Of a DNA stretch of 64,000 nucleotides, positions 18,808 to 27,567 are shown piece after piece (positions within the stretch are counted from its first letter, which is position 1; every line of letters starts with the position of its first letter). Under the pieces are notes generated by a model that saw only the letters and a list, made by a program, of their open reading frames with translations, was not told the origin of the DNA and searched no databases. The position numbers and the translations under genes are program-made. This DNA comes from a bacterium (GTDB lineage: Bacteria > Bdellovibrionota > Bacteriovoracia > Bacteriovoracales > Bacteriovoracaceae). The stretch lies in contig JAUHVL010000008.1 in the NCBI GenBank assembly GCA_030425045.1, positions 62,001 to 126,000 of the forward strand, written 5' to 3'.

Positions 18808-20327
18808 TAAACTTCAATCTTCTTAACAAGCTCTCCAAGTGTTTCAGAAAGATTTGCTAATGACGTTGATGCCTCTTGAGACTCAATGGCACTTTTTCCC
18901 GTGTCCGCTGCTGCTTTAGAAACTTGTCCAATATTTTCGTTAATCTGTTTAATTCCCTCTGCTGACTCGATAACAACTCTCGAAACTTCACTAGTGGTGG
19001 CGGCTTGCTCCTCAACCGACGCAGCAATATTTCCGGCGTAACCATTGATCTTATTGATCGCATCAGAAATTTCAGCAATGGCATTAACAGCACCTTTACT
19101 ATCTTCCTGAATCGCCTCAATTTTCATGGTGATATCTTCTGTCGCTTGAGCTGTTTGTTTTGCAAGTTCTTTTACTTCGTTTGCCACAACAGCAAATCCT
19201 TTCCCTGCCTCACCAGCTCTTGCTGCTTCAATGGTAGCGTTTAGAGCAAGAAGGTTGGTTTGTTGAGCAATAGAAGAAATCACCTTAATGACGTTTCCAA
19301 TATCAATACTCGATTCACCAAGCTTACCAATAATAGCATTTGTACTTTCTGCCATCTCCATTGCAGCATTTGAAATAGAGGATGATTCGTTTGTTGTTTT
19401 GGTAATCTCTTGGATTGCTGCCGACATTTCTTCCATATTTGTCGCCACAGTCTGAATACCGGCGTTGATCTCTTCACTGGCAGCACTTGCTGTATTTGAC
19501 TGAGCAGATGTCTCTTCTGCACTTGAAGATAAACTACTTGAAACTTGAATAAGGTTTGACGATGCTGCATTTAGCTCTTTCACCGTATTTTGTAGACCAT
19601 TAACAAGTTCAAACTTCGCTGTTACCACATCCCACGTTACCATTGGCCCTAAGTATGTTCCATCATCACTGACAATGGGACTGATAAGAAGATCTAGTTT
19701 CTCCGGCCCTACCTGAATAATCGCTCGGTGCGGAAGATTGTTTGGATCTGAAATAATTTTCTTTTGTCTGTCTGGGTTCTTATGAAAAATATCCATTTGA
19801 GACCCTTCAATTTCGTCAACACGACAAGGAAGAAACTGCTGAAGACCAGAGAGAACTTCTTTTGATTTATTGTTTAAATAGAGGATCTTTCCTTCAGGGT
19901 TACAAAACATGATATTAACGGGTGACTTATCATTCATCTGCATGGCTTGGGCCATACTTTCTTCTAACTCAAGTTTCTTTGTTACGATATCCCATGTTAC
20001 GAGAGGGCCTATATAGTTACCCTTATCATCTTTAACGGCACTAACAAGAAGATCCAGTTTTTCAGGGCCCACTTGAATTATTGCTTTGTGAGGAAGATTC
20101 TTTTCATTCGTAAATATTTTTCTTTATCGATCTGGATTTTTATGAAAAATATCTATCGATTTACCTACAAGATTTTCAACCTTATCTGGCAAATACTGTT
20201 CTAATGTTTTTAATGTCTCCATTGACTTTTGATTCATATAAATCAAATTCCCATCGACATCAGCCATCATTATATTGACCGGTGAAAGTTCTACCATTTG
20301 CTTAGAAAAATCATTTTCGTTTGACAT
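18807..20327 (-). pseudogene. Soluble methyl-accepting chemotaxis protein interrupted by an in-frame TAA
   Basis: Read through one stop, this is a 506-residue MCP. The 5' end at 20327 has a perfect AGGAG site and follows cheW by eight bases. Codon 68 is TAA (20126-20124) where the second copy of the same module has CAA (Gln), so one base change separates it from an intact gene. Two ~125-residue PAS-like modules sharing [27 protein letters not shown] and GP.VTWD.VT precede a signalling domain with the hairpin tip [30 protein letters not shown] region and EEM/EEI methylation-helix patterns. There is no membrane segment. A restart at the ATG 19955 would give a one-module receptor of about 382 residues. 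It could equally be a sequence error or a strain-specific mutation. Confidence 0.8.
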
Positions 20328-20335
20328 AAAATCTC

Positions 20336-20803
20336 CTATTTCTTTATTTCAAAAACTTTGTTTAGATTTAAAAGTATTAAAAGTTTATCTTCTAGTTTAA
20401 AAACACCATGAATATAATTTTTTATATTAGCTTCTAATGTAGGAGGGGTTTCAGAGAACCTGTCCATCTCTACCTCCATTACATCGAGAACCTCATCTAC
20501 CACTAATGAATAAAGACCATCGGAATGCTTTACGATAATATTCATATAATCTTCTTCATTATAATCATCTTCAATTTTTAAAAGTCGTCGCATATTAATT
20601 GCTGTGACGACTTGGCCTCTTAAGTTGATCAGTCCGTCAATATACTCGGGAGCGAGGGGAACAGATGTTTTCACCTGAGGTTTTACAACCTCTTGTACTT
20701 CTAAAACTGGTATTGCATAAAAATCTTTACCAATTCTAAAGCCACAAAGCTGTCTTGCCTTACTCTCAGCGAGGTTACGGTTTGGTTCTTGAACTTTTTC
20801 CAT
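20336..20803 (-). CDS. cheW: CheW-type coupling protein
   Basis: 155 residues of a single CheW domain: LCGFRIGKDFYAIPVLEVQEV, YIDGLINLRGQVVTAINMRRLL and SLVVDEVLDVMEVE are the usual strands. It links CheA to the MCP array. It starts 12 bases after the cheA stop and precedes the MCP. In addition each CheA of the cluster carries two CheW domains of its own, so five CheW domains are encoded here. Confidence 0.92.
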   Translation of the reverse strand: MEKVQEPNRNLAESKARQLCGFRIGKDFYAIPVLEVQEVVKPQVKTSVPLAPEYIDGLINLRGQVVTAINMRRLLKIEDDYNEEDYMNIIVKHSDGLYSLVVDEVLDVMEVEMDRFSETPPTLEANIKNYIHGVFKLEDKLLILLNLNKVFEIKK

Positions 20804-20815
20804 AAATATTTCCTC

Positions 20816-23446
20816 TTAAATCAAATCAGATACAAGCTCTAAAAACTTCTTCTGATCAAATTTTTTCATTCGTCCACTAAATGAAGATGTATCCTCTTCT
20901 TTTGTTAAGGTGGAGACTGCCAAGATTGGTAAATTCTCACCATTATCTAGTTCTCTCACCTTGTCCGCTAAAATATTTCCGTTCATCTTTGGCATCTGTA
21001 TATCTGTAACTAAAAAGTCGTACTGGGCCAAATTAGTTTTAACATCGTCATAGGCATCGGCTCCATCTTTAAACATAGTGACCTGAGCACCACAACTGAC
21101 TAATAAGTCTGTAATAATTTTTCGATAGAATGATGAGTCATCAACGACTAGAAATTTCTTACCGGTAAAGTCAAAACTGCTTTGATTTTTTTCATTTTTA
21201 TTTAAAAAGCTATAAAGTTTGTGAATATCGAGAACACTTATAAGCTTTTCATTGGCAAAAATCGTTCCCATGATACCTTCTCGATCACTATTTTTATCAT
21301 CAACAACATCATTTAAATTAGCAATATCAAGAATATTATCGACAACCAGTCCAACATTTCGCGTACCAATATCGACAACGATAATAAATACCTTATGATC
21401 ACTCTTTTCCTCACTCTTTAATCGGTCGAGTACTCCAGATTCATTTAATGATAGTGATTTTTCGATATTAAGAAGTGGCATGGCCTGATCACGATACTTA
21501 ATTAGTGCTTGATCTCCACTCCACACAATTTTATTTAGTTCAAAATCCTCAAGGCGATTTACTAAACAAAGAGGAACTCCATAAAGTCGATTATCTCCCA
21601 GCTGACAAAGAAGTAATTCGAAAGCTTCCTCTTTAAACTCACCACTCTCTTTATCGGAAATATCATCGATATCAGATTTGTCATGTTGTGTATTAAACAT
21701 ATTATAAAAGCCAAAAGCATCAATGATAAGAGCAACTCTTCCGTCACCCATTAAAGTCGCTCCAGCAAAAATATTATCTGTTTTAATTCCACTACTCAGA
21801 GGCTTCACAACAATTTCTTGAGTATCACGAACGTTATCTACTACCAGCCCGTAAATACTGCCCTCAGCTTTTAAAAAGACAATATTGATAAACGACGGTG
21901 CTTCTTCAGAGTCTTTAATCTTTAACGATTTATTAAGATAAAAAATAGGAATAAGCTCTCCTCTCAATCGATAGAAATCATTCCCATGTATTTTTTCTAT
22001 TTTATGACCATCTTCTCTACTCAATAAAACTAGCTCAACTAGGTTTTTTTGAGGCAATGCAAATGTTTCATCACCTCCATTAACGATAAGTGCTGGAACG
22101 ATCGCCAAGGTTAAAGGAATTTTTAATCGAAACGTACTTCCCTGACCTTCAACAGAGAGAACTTCAACTTTACCACTGACTTTTTCAATATTCGACTTCA
22201 CCACATCCATCCCGACACCTCGGCCAGAAATATTGGTAACCGTTTCAGCAGTAGAAAACCCTGGAGCAAAAATAAGGTTGTAAACTTTTGAATCACTCAT
22301 TTTTTCTGAGTCTTCTTCGTTTACAATTCCTTTAGATATCGCTTTTTTAAGAATTTTTTCTCTTGAAAGACCATTGCCATCATCAATAATATCGATATTG
22401 ACCTGACCGCCTTCATGATAAGCCTTAATGACAAGTTTTCCACTTTCAGGCTTTCCTTTTCTTAAACGCTCTTCGGGAAACTCAATACCATGATCAGCAG
22501 CATTTCGGATTAAATGGGTCATTGGATCTTTTATGACCTCTAGTAGAGATTTATCTAACTCCGTCTCTCCACCTAAAATCTCTAGAGCAATTTTCTTTTT
22601 CTGATTTTTTGCGAGGTCTCTTACAATTCTTTCAAATTTACTAAAGACACTACCTACAGGCTGCATCCGCGTCGTCATGATATCTGTTTGTAACTCTGTA
22701 GTTATGACATTGAGTTGATGGCCAAGTCGAGTAAGCTCAGAATCATCTGCTAACTGGGTATACTGAAGAATCTGGTTTCGGTTAAGAACCAGCTCACCGA
22801 CAACATTCATTATTTTATCTAAGAGAGATACGTTTACACGAATAGTTGAGTCCACGGCAGCTGACGTTTGAGACATTGTGTTGACATCATCACTCGTTTT
22901 TATTTCTTCTTTTTTAACAACCTCAACTGTAGATTCTTTTACCACTTCGGGCTTAGCCTCAACCACCTCTTCTTTAAAATGATTATCTTTACTCACTTCA
23001 AATTGAAGAAGTGACGCTTCATTATTTTCATCTTCGTTTAAGGTTATGGGCTCATCAACTTTGGTATCGATATTATTAATTTTATTAATAAGATCGCTAA
23101 AGTCGTTTTCGGGTTCTTTATTTGTTTTCTCTATTTCTTTTAAAATTGTCAGACAATTGTCAAAACTTTCTAACAGGACATCTGTCATTGAACTATTAAT
23201 TGTCAGTTCACCTTCTTGAAGTTTATTTAAGCAGTCTTCTGTCAGGTGAGTTATCTTTTCTAGTGTAGAGTAACCAAGAAAACTTGCGGAGCCTTTAAGA
23301 GTATGAACTTTACGGTATATTCCATTTAAAAGCTCACTGTCATCTGGGCTTTTTTCATATCTTGTCAGCTCTTCACTAATACTTGAAAGGTTTTCAAATG
23401 ATTCAATTAGAAACTCTTCAAGTATTTTTTGATTTAAGTCATTCAT
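20816..23446 (-). CDS. cheA: Hybrid CheA-type histidine kinase (Hpt-HATPase-CheW-CheW-REC)
   Basis: 876 residues. Hpt with H48 (KVHTLKGSASFLGY), an acidic linker (~125-195), dimerisation helices (LDKIMNVVGELVLNRNQIL), HATPase with HLIRNAADHGIE, DDGNGL and GRGVGMDVVKSN, a first CheW domain (~445-585), a second (~600-740), and a C-terminal receiver (FLVVDDSSFYRK, FLVTDIQMPKMNG, ~755-870). The receiver at the C terminus mirrors the N-terminal receiver of the other CheA. Autophosphorylating kinase for CheY/CheB. It overlaps the HD gene upstream by four bases. Confidence 0.92.
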   Translation of the reverse strand: MNDLNQKILEEFLIESFENLSSISEELTRYEKSPDDSELLNGIYRKVHTLKGSASFLGYSTLEKITHLTEDCLNKLQEGELTINSSMTDVLLESFDNCLTILKEIEKTNKEPENDFSDLINKINNIDTKVDEPITLNEDENNEASLLQFEVSKDNHFKEEVVEAKPEVVKESTVEVVKKEEIKTSDDVNTMSQTSAAVDSTIRVNVSLLDKIMNVVGELVLNRNQILQYTQLADDSELTRLGHQLNVITTELQTDIMTTRMQPVGSVFSKFERIVRDLAKNQKKKIALEILGGETELDKSLLEVIKDPMTHLIRNAADHGIEFPEERLRKGKPESGKLVIKAYHEGGQVNIDIIDDGNGLSREKILKKAISKGIVNEEDSEKMSDSKVYNLIFAPGFSTAETVTNISGRGVGMDVVKSNIEKVSGKVEVLSVEGQGSTFRLKIPLTLAIVPALIVNGGDETFALPQKNLVELVLLSREDGHKIEKIHGNDFYRLRGELIPIFYLNKSLKIKDSEEAPSFINIVFLKAEGSIYGLVVDNVRDTQEIVVKPLSSGIKTDNIFAGATLMGDGRVALIIDAFGFYNMFNTQHDKSDIDDISDKESGEFKEEAFELLLCQLGDNRLYGVPLCLVNRLEDFELNKIVWSGDQALIKYRDQAMPLLNIEKSLSLNESGVLDRLKSEEKSDHKVFIIVVDIGTRNVGLVVDNILDIANLNDVVDDKNSDREGIMGTIFANEKLISVLDIHKLYSFLNKNEKNQSSFDFTGKKFLVVDDSSFYRKIITDLLVSCGAQVTMFKDGADAYDDVKTNLAQYDFLVTDIQMPKMNGNILADKVRELDNGENLPILAVSTLTKEEDTSSFSGRMKKFDQKKFLELVSDLI

Positions 23447-24768
23447 GCCACACCAACTTTTAAGGCTTTTCTCATTTCTGTATCAAACACTTTAGCGATA
23501 GAACGAAAAGTTCCTTTACCAAAAGTCTCAGCTACCTCATCTAAAATTTCAGATATTTTTTCTACTTTAAACATTGATTGATAAAGTTTAATTACAAAGT
23601 AATGAACCATTAAAAAAATACATGATTGATGGTTCAACCTTCCAAACGCCACATCTTTTTCTTCTTCGTTAAAAAGATCAAAATAGTGATGAAGTTTTAT
23701 CATTTTAATTATATCCACATGGAGACGATCACTTTCCATGAGTTTATTTGCAATGTTTGAGGAATGAAGTTTTATTTCTTGTTTAATTTCTTCGGGAAGA
23801 TCTTCATCGTTAAGGCTCAATTCAAAATGAGCATACTCAGGACGAGAATATCCAAGATCATGCAACATCGCCGCAACACCAAATCGTCCGAGTTGATCAT
23901 CACTGCCCCAATCTAACTTACGAACAATGGAAAAACACAGAATCGAAATTAAATAGCTATGCTTAAAAAGAAATGTTCCCGAAAGAGAGTTAAACTCATC
24001 TATCAAACTTTTTACTTTTGGATCGTCTAACGTTTGCCCAAACTTATTCATTGTCTCTTCCATTTGGTGAAAAACGATTTCATCAACGCCAAGGTCTCTG
24101 GCCATTTCATAAACGATGTTAATTTGCTTTTCAAACTGTGAAGCGGGCTCTTTTTCGAACTTCTCGAAATCAAATACTTTAGTCAGTTTACTACTATCAA
24201 TTTTATAATAATCATCTGTTAAAAAGAGATACTCAGAGACTCCCTTTTCAGAGTACTTAGAAAACCTCTCATCAATAGGCTCACCTTGTTTAAATACTTT
24301 GACTGTTTTTTCAGCACTTATTTTTAAATAAAGATCGCATGGGAATTTCTTCTTCGCTTTTATTTTTTCTGCATCAATCGATAGAAATCTTCTTTCCTGT
24401 TCTTCTACTTCTGGAGGATTCAAATTAACAATGGCACTAATAATGTCTATGATTATTCTATTTGGTTTAACAACTTTAACATAATCGACTTTGTTAATTT
24501 TATCTTCTGTTAGAACTTGATAACGGAAGGTGAAATCACTTATAAGAAGTTTCTTTTCAGAAAGCTCTTTTTCGACCTCTTCACTTTTTCCAATGATGAT
24601 AAGGGCCGACTTTTTACTGATGAGTGTTGGTATTTCATCACTCATAAGATTAACTAATGAATAATGAGAGAGATACTGTTTAGCTAGCTTCTCAATTTTG
24701 AAGAACACATCTCGTGACTCACTGGTGTCATCTGTTCTATAAAAAATGTAATTTTTTACTACACTCAT
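23443..24768 (-). CDS. HD-domain signalling protein
   Basis: 441 residues. The C-terminal half (~245-430) has an HD-phosphohydrolase helical pattern: FKHSYLISILC, AAMLHDLGYS, LHSSNIANKLM and KLHHYFDLF. These are like HD-GYP/HDOD-related domains, but the GYP signature is absent. Residues ~125-185 (LYLKISAEKTVKVFKQGEPI) resemble the N-terminal domain often found before HD-GYP domains. It may hydrolyse or bind a nucleotide second messenger; activity is uncertain because the motif set is incomplete. It is coupled to cheA downstream (4-base overlap) and starts right at the end of the Hpt gene, so it belongs to the chemosensory operon. Confidence 0.75.
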   Translation of the reverse strand: MSVVKNYIFYRTDDTSESRDVFFKIEKLAKQYLSHYSLVNLMSDEIPTLISKKSALIIIGKSEEVEKELSEKKLLISDFTFRYQVLTEDKINKVDYVKVVKPNRIIIDIISAIVNLNPPEVEEQERRFLSIDAEKIKAKKKFPCDLYLKISAEKTVKVFKQGEPIDERFSKYSEKGVSEYLFLTDDYYKIDSSKLTKVFDFEKFEKEPASQFEKQINIVYEMARDLGVDEIVFHQMEETMNKFGQTLDDPKVKSLIDEFNSLSGTFLFKHSYLISILCFSIVRKLDWGSDDQLGRFGVAAMLHDLGYSRPEYAHFELSLNDEDLPEEIKQEIKLHSSNIANKLMESDRLHVDIIKMIKLHHYFDLFNEEEKDVAFGRLNHQSCIFLMVHYFVIKLYQSMFKVEKISEILDEVAETFGKGTFRSIAKVFDTEMRKALKVGVA

Positions 24769-25293
24769 CTATTTCGACTTTAATCTTTCTAATGTTATGC
24801 CAATTTCTGTTATTTCTTTTTTTATGGTATCTCTTACTAAGTCTTTATTTTTTTCTTTCAAATAAATATCGAGATCAACGTATTGATACATTAACAAGTG
24901 GTATGCTTTATCAAGTAACAACATTGCTTCTTTTATTTTTTCATCATCTGAAGAATCACCTTTGATATCATCTTCTAAATAATTAAATTTTTCGGTTTCA
25001 CCACTAAGGAGTAGCCTGCTGTGATCAACCGATGACAAAAAATAATCAATACACTCTTTAAGTTTTTTTCGATTTTCTTTTAACTCTTGGAATTTATCTT
25101 CAGTACGATGAATATGCTCTTGAACTTCATCAAAACCCATCATTCCAGAAGCACCTTTTAGCGAATGGAGTGCACGATAAACACGATTGTAAGCGTCCTC
25201 ACTTTCACAATCACTCTCTAGTTCTAGAAGTCCCTCTTCAATATCATCAAGAAGTTCCTTCGCTTCAATATTAAATTCATCAGCAAAATTCAT
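24769..25293 (-). CDS. Stand-alone Hpt phosphotransfer protein
   Basis: 174 residues. The first ~100 are a CheA-type Hpt domain with the phospho-His in RALHSLKGASGMMGF (near residue 43). The rest is helical (~125-174) with no kinase core. It can shuttle phosphate between the receivers of the two hybrid CheA proteins and CheY. It is the first gene of the cluster; the next gene begins one base after its stop. The region 25294-25401 upstream must hold the operon promoter, but I see no clear sigma-70 or sigma-28 consensus in it. Confidence 0.85.
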   Translation of the reverse strand: MNFADEFNIEAKELLDDIEEGLLELESDCESEDAYNRVYRALHSLKGASGMMGFDEVQEHIHRTEDKFQELKENRKKLKECIDYFLSSVDHSRLLLSGETEKFNYLEDDIKGDSSDDEKIKEAMLLLDKAYHLLMYQYVDLDIYLKEKNKDLVRDTIKKEITEIGITLERLKSK

Positions 25294-25401
25294 ATAATCC
25301 TAGTTCTTTTGTTTACTCTAAGTATTTTATTTTAAGAGAATTCTAAGACAGACTCAATGGGTGAATTTATTCAGTAATCTACTAATATTCACAGACTTTT
25401 T

Positions 25402-25698
25402 TTATTTTGACGTTAAGTGATTTTCTAGGTCTTTTAATATGGTTTCGAAATCATTTTTATCAAGTTTGAGATACCATTTACCACTTGGGTATAACACGGC
25501 CGCCACTCCCCTAGAGCATTTGCCCAAACAACCCGATGAATTAATTCGTACTCTTTTCCCCCATCTTTCTCGACAGACTTCTTTTAACTCTTTTTTAAAT
25601 TGAGAAGCATTTAAATTTAGATTTTTACCACAAGAGGGCTTTTCTGAATCTTTTTCATGATGACAGATAAATAAATGGGCGATGGGATGATCAGACAT
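25402..25698 (-). CDS. Thioredoxin-like [2Fe-2S] ferredoxin domain protein
   Basis: 98 residues with the thioredoxin-like 2Fe-2S pattern: C12 (FICHH), a second Cys at SCGKN (near 23), and GCLGKCSRG (near 57 and 61), followed by VLYPSGKWY and a final helix. This is like the small 'CLxxC...GCL..C' proteins of the (2Fe-2S) ferredoxin family. The electron partner is unknown. It overlaps the end of the PilZ-FliG gene by eight bases, so the two are co-transcribed. Confidence 0.88.
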   Translation of the reverse strand: MSDHPIAHLFICHHEKDSEKPSCGKNLNLNASQFKKELKEVCRERWGKRVRINSSGCLGKCSRGVAAVLYPSGKWYLKLDKNDFETILKDLENHLTSK

Positions 25699-26797
25699 AT
25701 TGAATAAAGGAGTCTGGACTTAAAACAAACTCTCCTGCTCGCTCTTTTTCGTGGATAAATTTGATAATTAATGTCTGGGCTTTTTCAATAGCTCCTGCGG
25801 GAAACTGCTTATCGAGACTCTCTAAGAAATCCATTCTGACGTTTTCCGACACATCACTTAAGAGATCATAAAGAAGCTCTTTACTGGAAATACGTAATGC
25901 TTGGGAAAGAACATTACGATCAACCTCTGTCCAAAAAATTTGCTTCATCTTTGGGGTTAAAAAACGCAGTCTTTCAATCTCTTCAATATTATCGGCGATA
26001 CTGACACCAAGTTTGGGATCAGCTTCTGAAATGAAAGCAATCTTGCGATCGATTTCTTCTTGCTTAAGCCCATTAAAGCCAGGAACATCTAAACCGGCCA
26101 TTTTAGTCTGCTTTATTTCAATAACACTTGAAACTGTTTTGAAGGTAATTTCATCTAAGCCTTCATCAAACTGTGCACCAATTTTCATGAGTTTTCCAAG
26201 TTCAGATTCTGATTTAAAAAACTGCTCTTCGCCAAATGGAGCGAGGTACATAATTTTAGCTTGAATATTTTCTTCGAGTTGCTGATCGGAAACATGGGTA
26301 ATGGAAATCTCCATTCCCGGTTTAAAATCGAGAACTTCTTTTTTAGGAGCGACAAAACTGATCCCCTTGGTAGAAAGATCAGACATTATATAACTGAGAG
26401 TTAAATGCTTCTCACCAAGATAACAATTAAAAGTCGTCGCTTTATAATCTTGATACTTATAATAAAGTCTTTCAATGATTCTTGAGTCTTTTATTTTAAG
26501 TTCGTTAGGTAGCGGTACAAATAAGATATCGTCTTTGATATCAAATTTTTCTCTTTTAAAAACAATATCAAGTTTATCGCAATGACCATAAATGGCTTCA
26601 CCTTTAAAAAGATTCTCTAAAGATCCCACGCTTAAAGAGATCGAAAGCTTATCTTCTTCTAGCTCTACAATTCGGCCAACAAACTTGTACTTACCTTTGA
26701 CTTCACTTTGCCAAAAAGTCCACATTAGGGAATCATCAACAGTTTTTTGAATCCGCTCACGAATGGACAAAGTGTCAAAGCACGACCACATTTTCAT
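25691..26797 (-). CDS. YcgR-like PilZ domain fused to a FliG C-terminal-like domain
   Basis: 368 residues, soluble. Residues ~30-110 are a beta-rich N-terminal domain. A PilZ domain follows (~112-215) with DLSTKG at 140-145 (DxSxxG) and R110xxxK114 in place of RxxxR, so c-di-GMP binding is plausible but not certain. Residues ~272-362 look like FliG-C: LRFLTPKMKQIFWTEVD, VLSQALRISSKEL, LLSDVSENVRMDFLESL, IEKAQTLIIKFIHEKERAGEFVL. The LREVD Arg is Thr here and the following acidic torque residues are missing. YcgR binds FliG as a separate protein in enterobacteria; here both parts are one chain. It lies just upstream of the che cluster on the same strand. Confidence 0.75.
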   Translation of the reverse strand: MKMWSCFDTLSIRERIQKTVDDSLMWTFWQSEVKGKYKFVGRIVELEEDKLSISLSVGSLENLFKGEAIYGHCDKLDIVFKREKFDIKDDILFVPLPNELKIKDSRIIERLYYKYQDYKATTFNCYLGEKHLTLSYIMSDLSTKGISFVAPKKEVLDFKPGMEISITHVSDQQLEENIQAKIMYLAPFGEEQFFKSESELGKLMKIGAQFDEGLDEITFKTVSSVIEIKQTKMAGLDVPGFNGLKQEEIDRKIAFISEADPKLGVSIADNIEEIERLRFLTPKMKQIFWTEVDRNVLSQALRISSKELLYDLLSDVSENVRMDFLESLDKQFPAGAIEKAQTLIIKFIHEKERAGEFVLSPDSFIQYV

Positions 26798-26846
26798 AAC
26801 TCACTCCGCTCTTTAAATGTAATAAGTATCGAGATAAAGATCAAGG

Positions 26847-27004
26847 GACACTTAGCGGCAAGACTCTAAATCTTGATAATGGTCACTTTAGTAGTTTCAA
26901 AACTATACCATTACAATTAGCTCAGGATCATCACGCTGCCACAAAAGCGTCAATATCGATCACTTTAATGGCATGCGGCCTGCTTCTAAAGAAAGTGTCA
27001 GGCC
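26847..27004. ncRNA. Multi-hairpin region before the HNH gene (candidate structured RNA)
   Basis: An outer 7-bp pair GACACTT (26847-26853)/AAGTGTC (26993-26999) encloses three hairpins: CAAGA/TCTTG (26859-26863, 26871-26875), TAATGGT/ACCATTA (26877-26883, 26907-26913, with inner TAGTT/AACTA), and ACGCT/AGCGT (26933-26937, 26946-26950). A further stem GGCCTG/CAGGCC (26977-26982, 26999-27004) competes with the outer pair. An AAAGGAGG follows at 27012. No known riboswitch consensus recognised. It may be the leader of the HNH gene (plus) or of the PilZ-FliG gene (minus). No protein gene lies in 26798-27063. Confidence 0.4.
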
Positions 27005-27063
27005 ACCAACAAAAGGAGGTAAGAAAAGGTCAGAACACACACAATTTTTCATGGAGGAGACAC

Positions 27064-27567
27064 ATGACGGAGTATCAGAGAATCTTGCTCACCACAATGA
27101 GCTATTTTTTTATTTTATGTTTTCTCATTTATGTTGTTTTATTTTACATACTACCTAAACCAGCAGAAGTTTTAACAACTATTCCCGCACAACAAGAAAT
27201 AAAATTAACAACATTTGGAACAAAAAAAGACTGGCAGTACCTACGAAAAAAAGTTTTAAAAATTCAAGGACGACATTGTTTGAAATGTGGAAAAAAACAA
27301 GATCGTATGCATATCGATCATATAAGGCCCAAATCAAAATATCCTCACTTGGAATTTAAAATAGATAATTTACAAGTTCTCTGTGGAGACTGTAATAGAA
27401 AAAAGTCTTTTGATAAGGAAGTTGATTACAGAAGTACACACCACCTCATGGCCTTACTAAAGGAAGTAAAAACAAACAAATTGATAAAGAGAAAATACAC
27501 TCATAACCTTAAGCATCTTGAAAAGTTAACAATTGCGAAGTTTCAAAAAGACTTAAGAAAAGGCTAG
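27064..27567 (+). CDS. Membrane-anchored HNH endonuclease-like protein
   Basis: 167 residues from the ATG at 27064, which has GGAGGAG upstream; a longer frame from 26968 lacks a site. One N-terminal membrane segment (residues ~10-31, SYFFILCFLIYVVLFYIL) is followed by a linker and an HNH fold: C72-x2-C75, HIDHIRPKSKYP, IDNLQVLCGDCNRKK. The CxxC pairs bind structural zinc and the HIDH/N residues form the metal site. HNH proteins cut nucleic acid. The orientation of the anchored domain (cytoplasm or periplasm) is not clear. It overlaps the convergent MepA-like gene by four bases at its 3' end. Confidence 0.8.
   Translation: MTEYQRILLTTMSYFFILCFLIYVVLFYILPKPAEVLTTIPAQQEIKLTTFGTKKDWQYLRKKVLKIQGRHCLKCGKKQDRMHIDHIRPKSKYPHLEFKIDNLQVLCGDCNRKKSFDKEVDYRSTHHLMALLKEVKTNKLIKRKYTHNLKHLEKLTIAKFQKDLRKG

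Noticed and set aside
18807-20072. MCP starting at GTG 20072
   Set aside because: The GTG lies inside the first PAS-like module (GPEKLDLL), has no ribosome site, and the frame continues upstream to an AGGAG-preceded ATG at 20327 across one stop.
26859-26875. Anticodon-arm-like hairpin: 5-bp stem and loop CTCTAAA (would read UAG)
   Set aside because: No matching acceptor stem, D-arm or standard T-loop around it; upstream and downstream sequences do not close a tRNA cloverleaf. Kept only as part of the multi-hairpin region.
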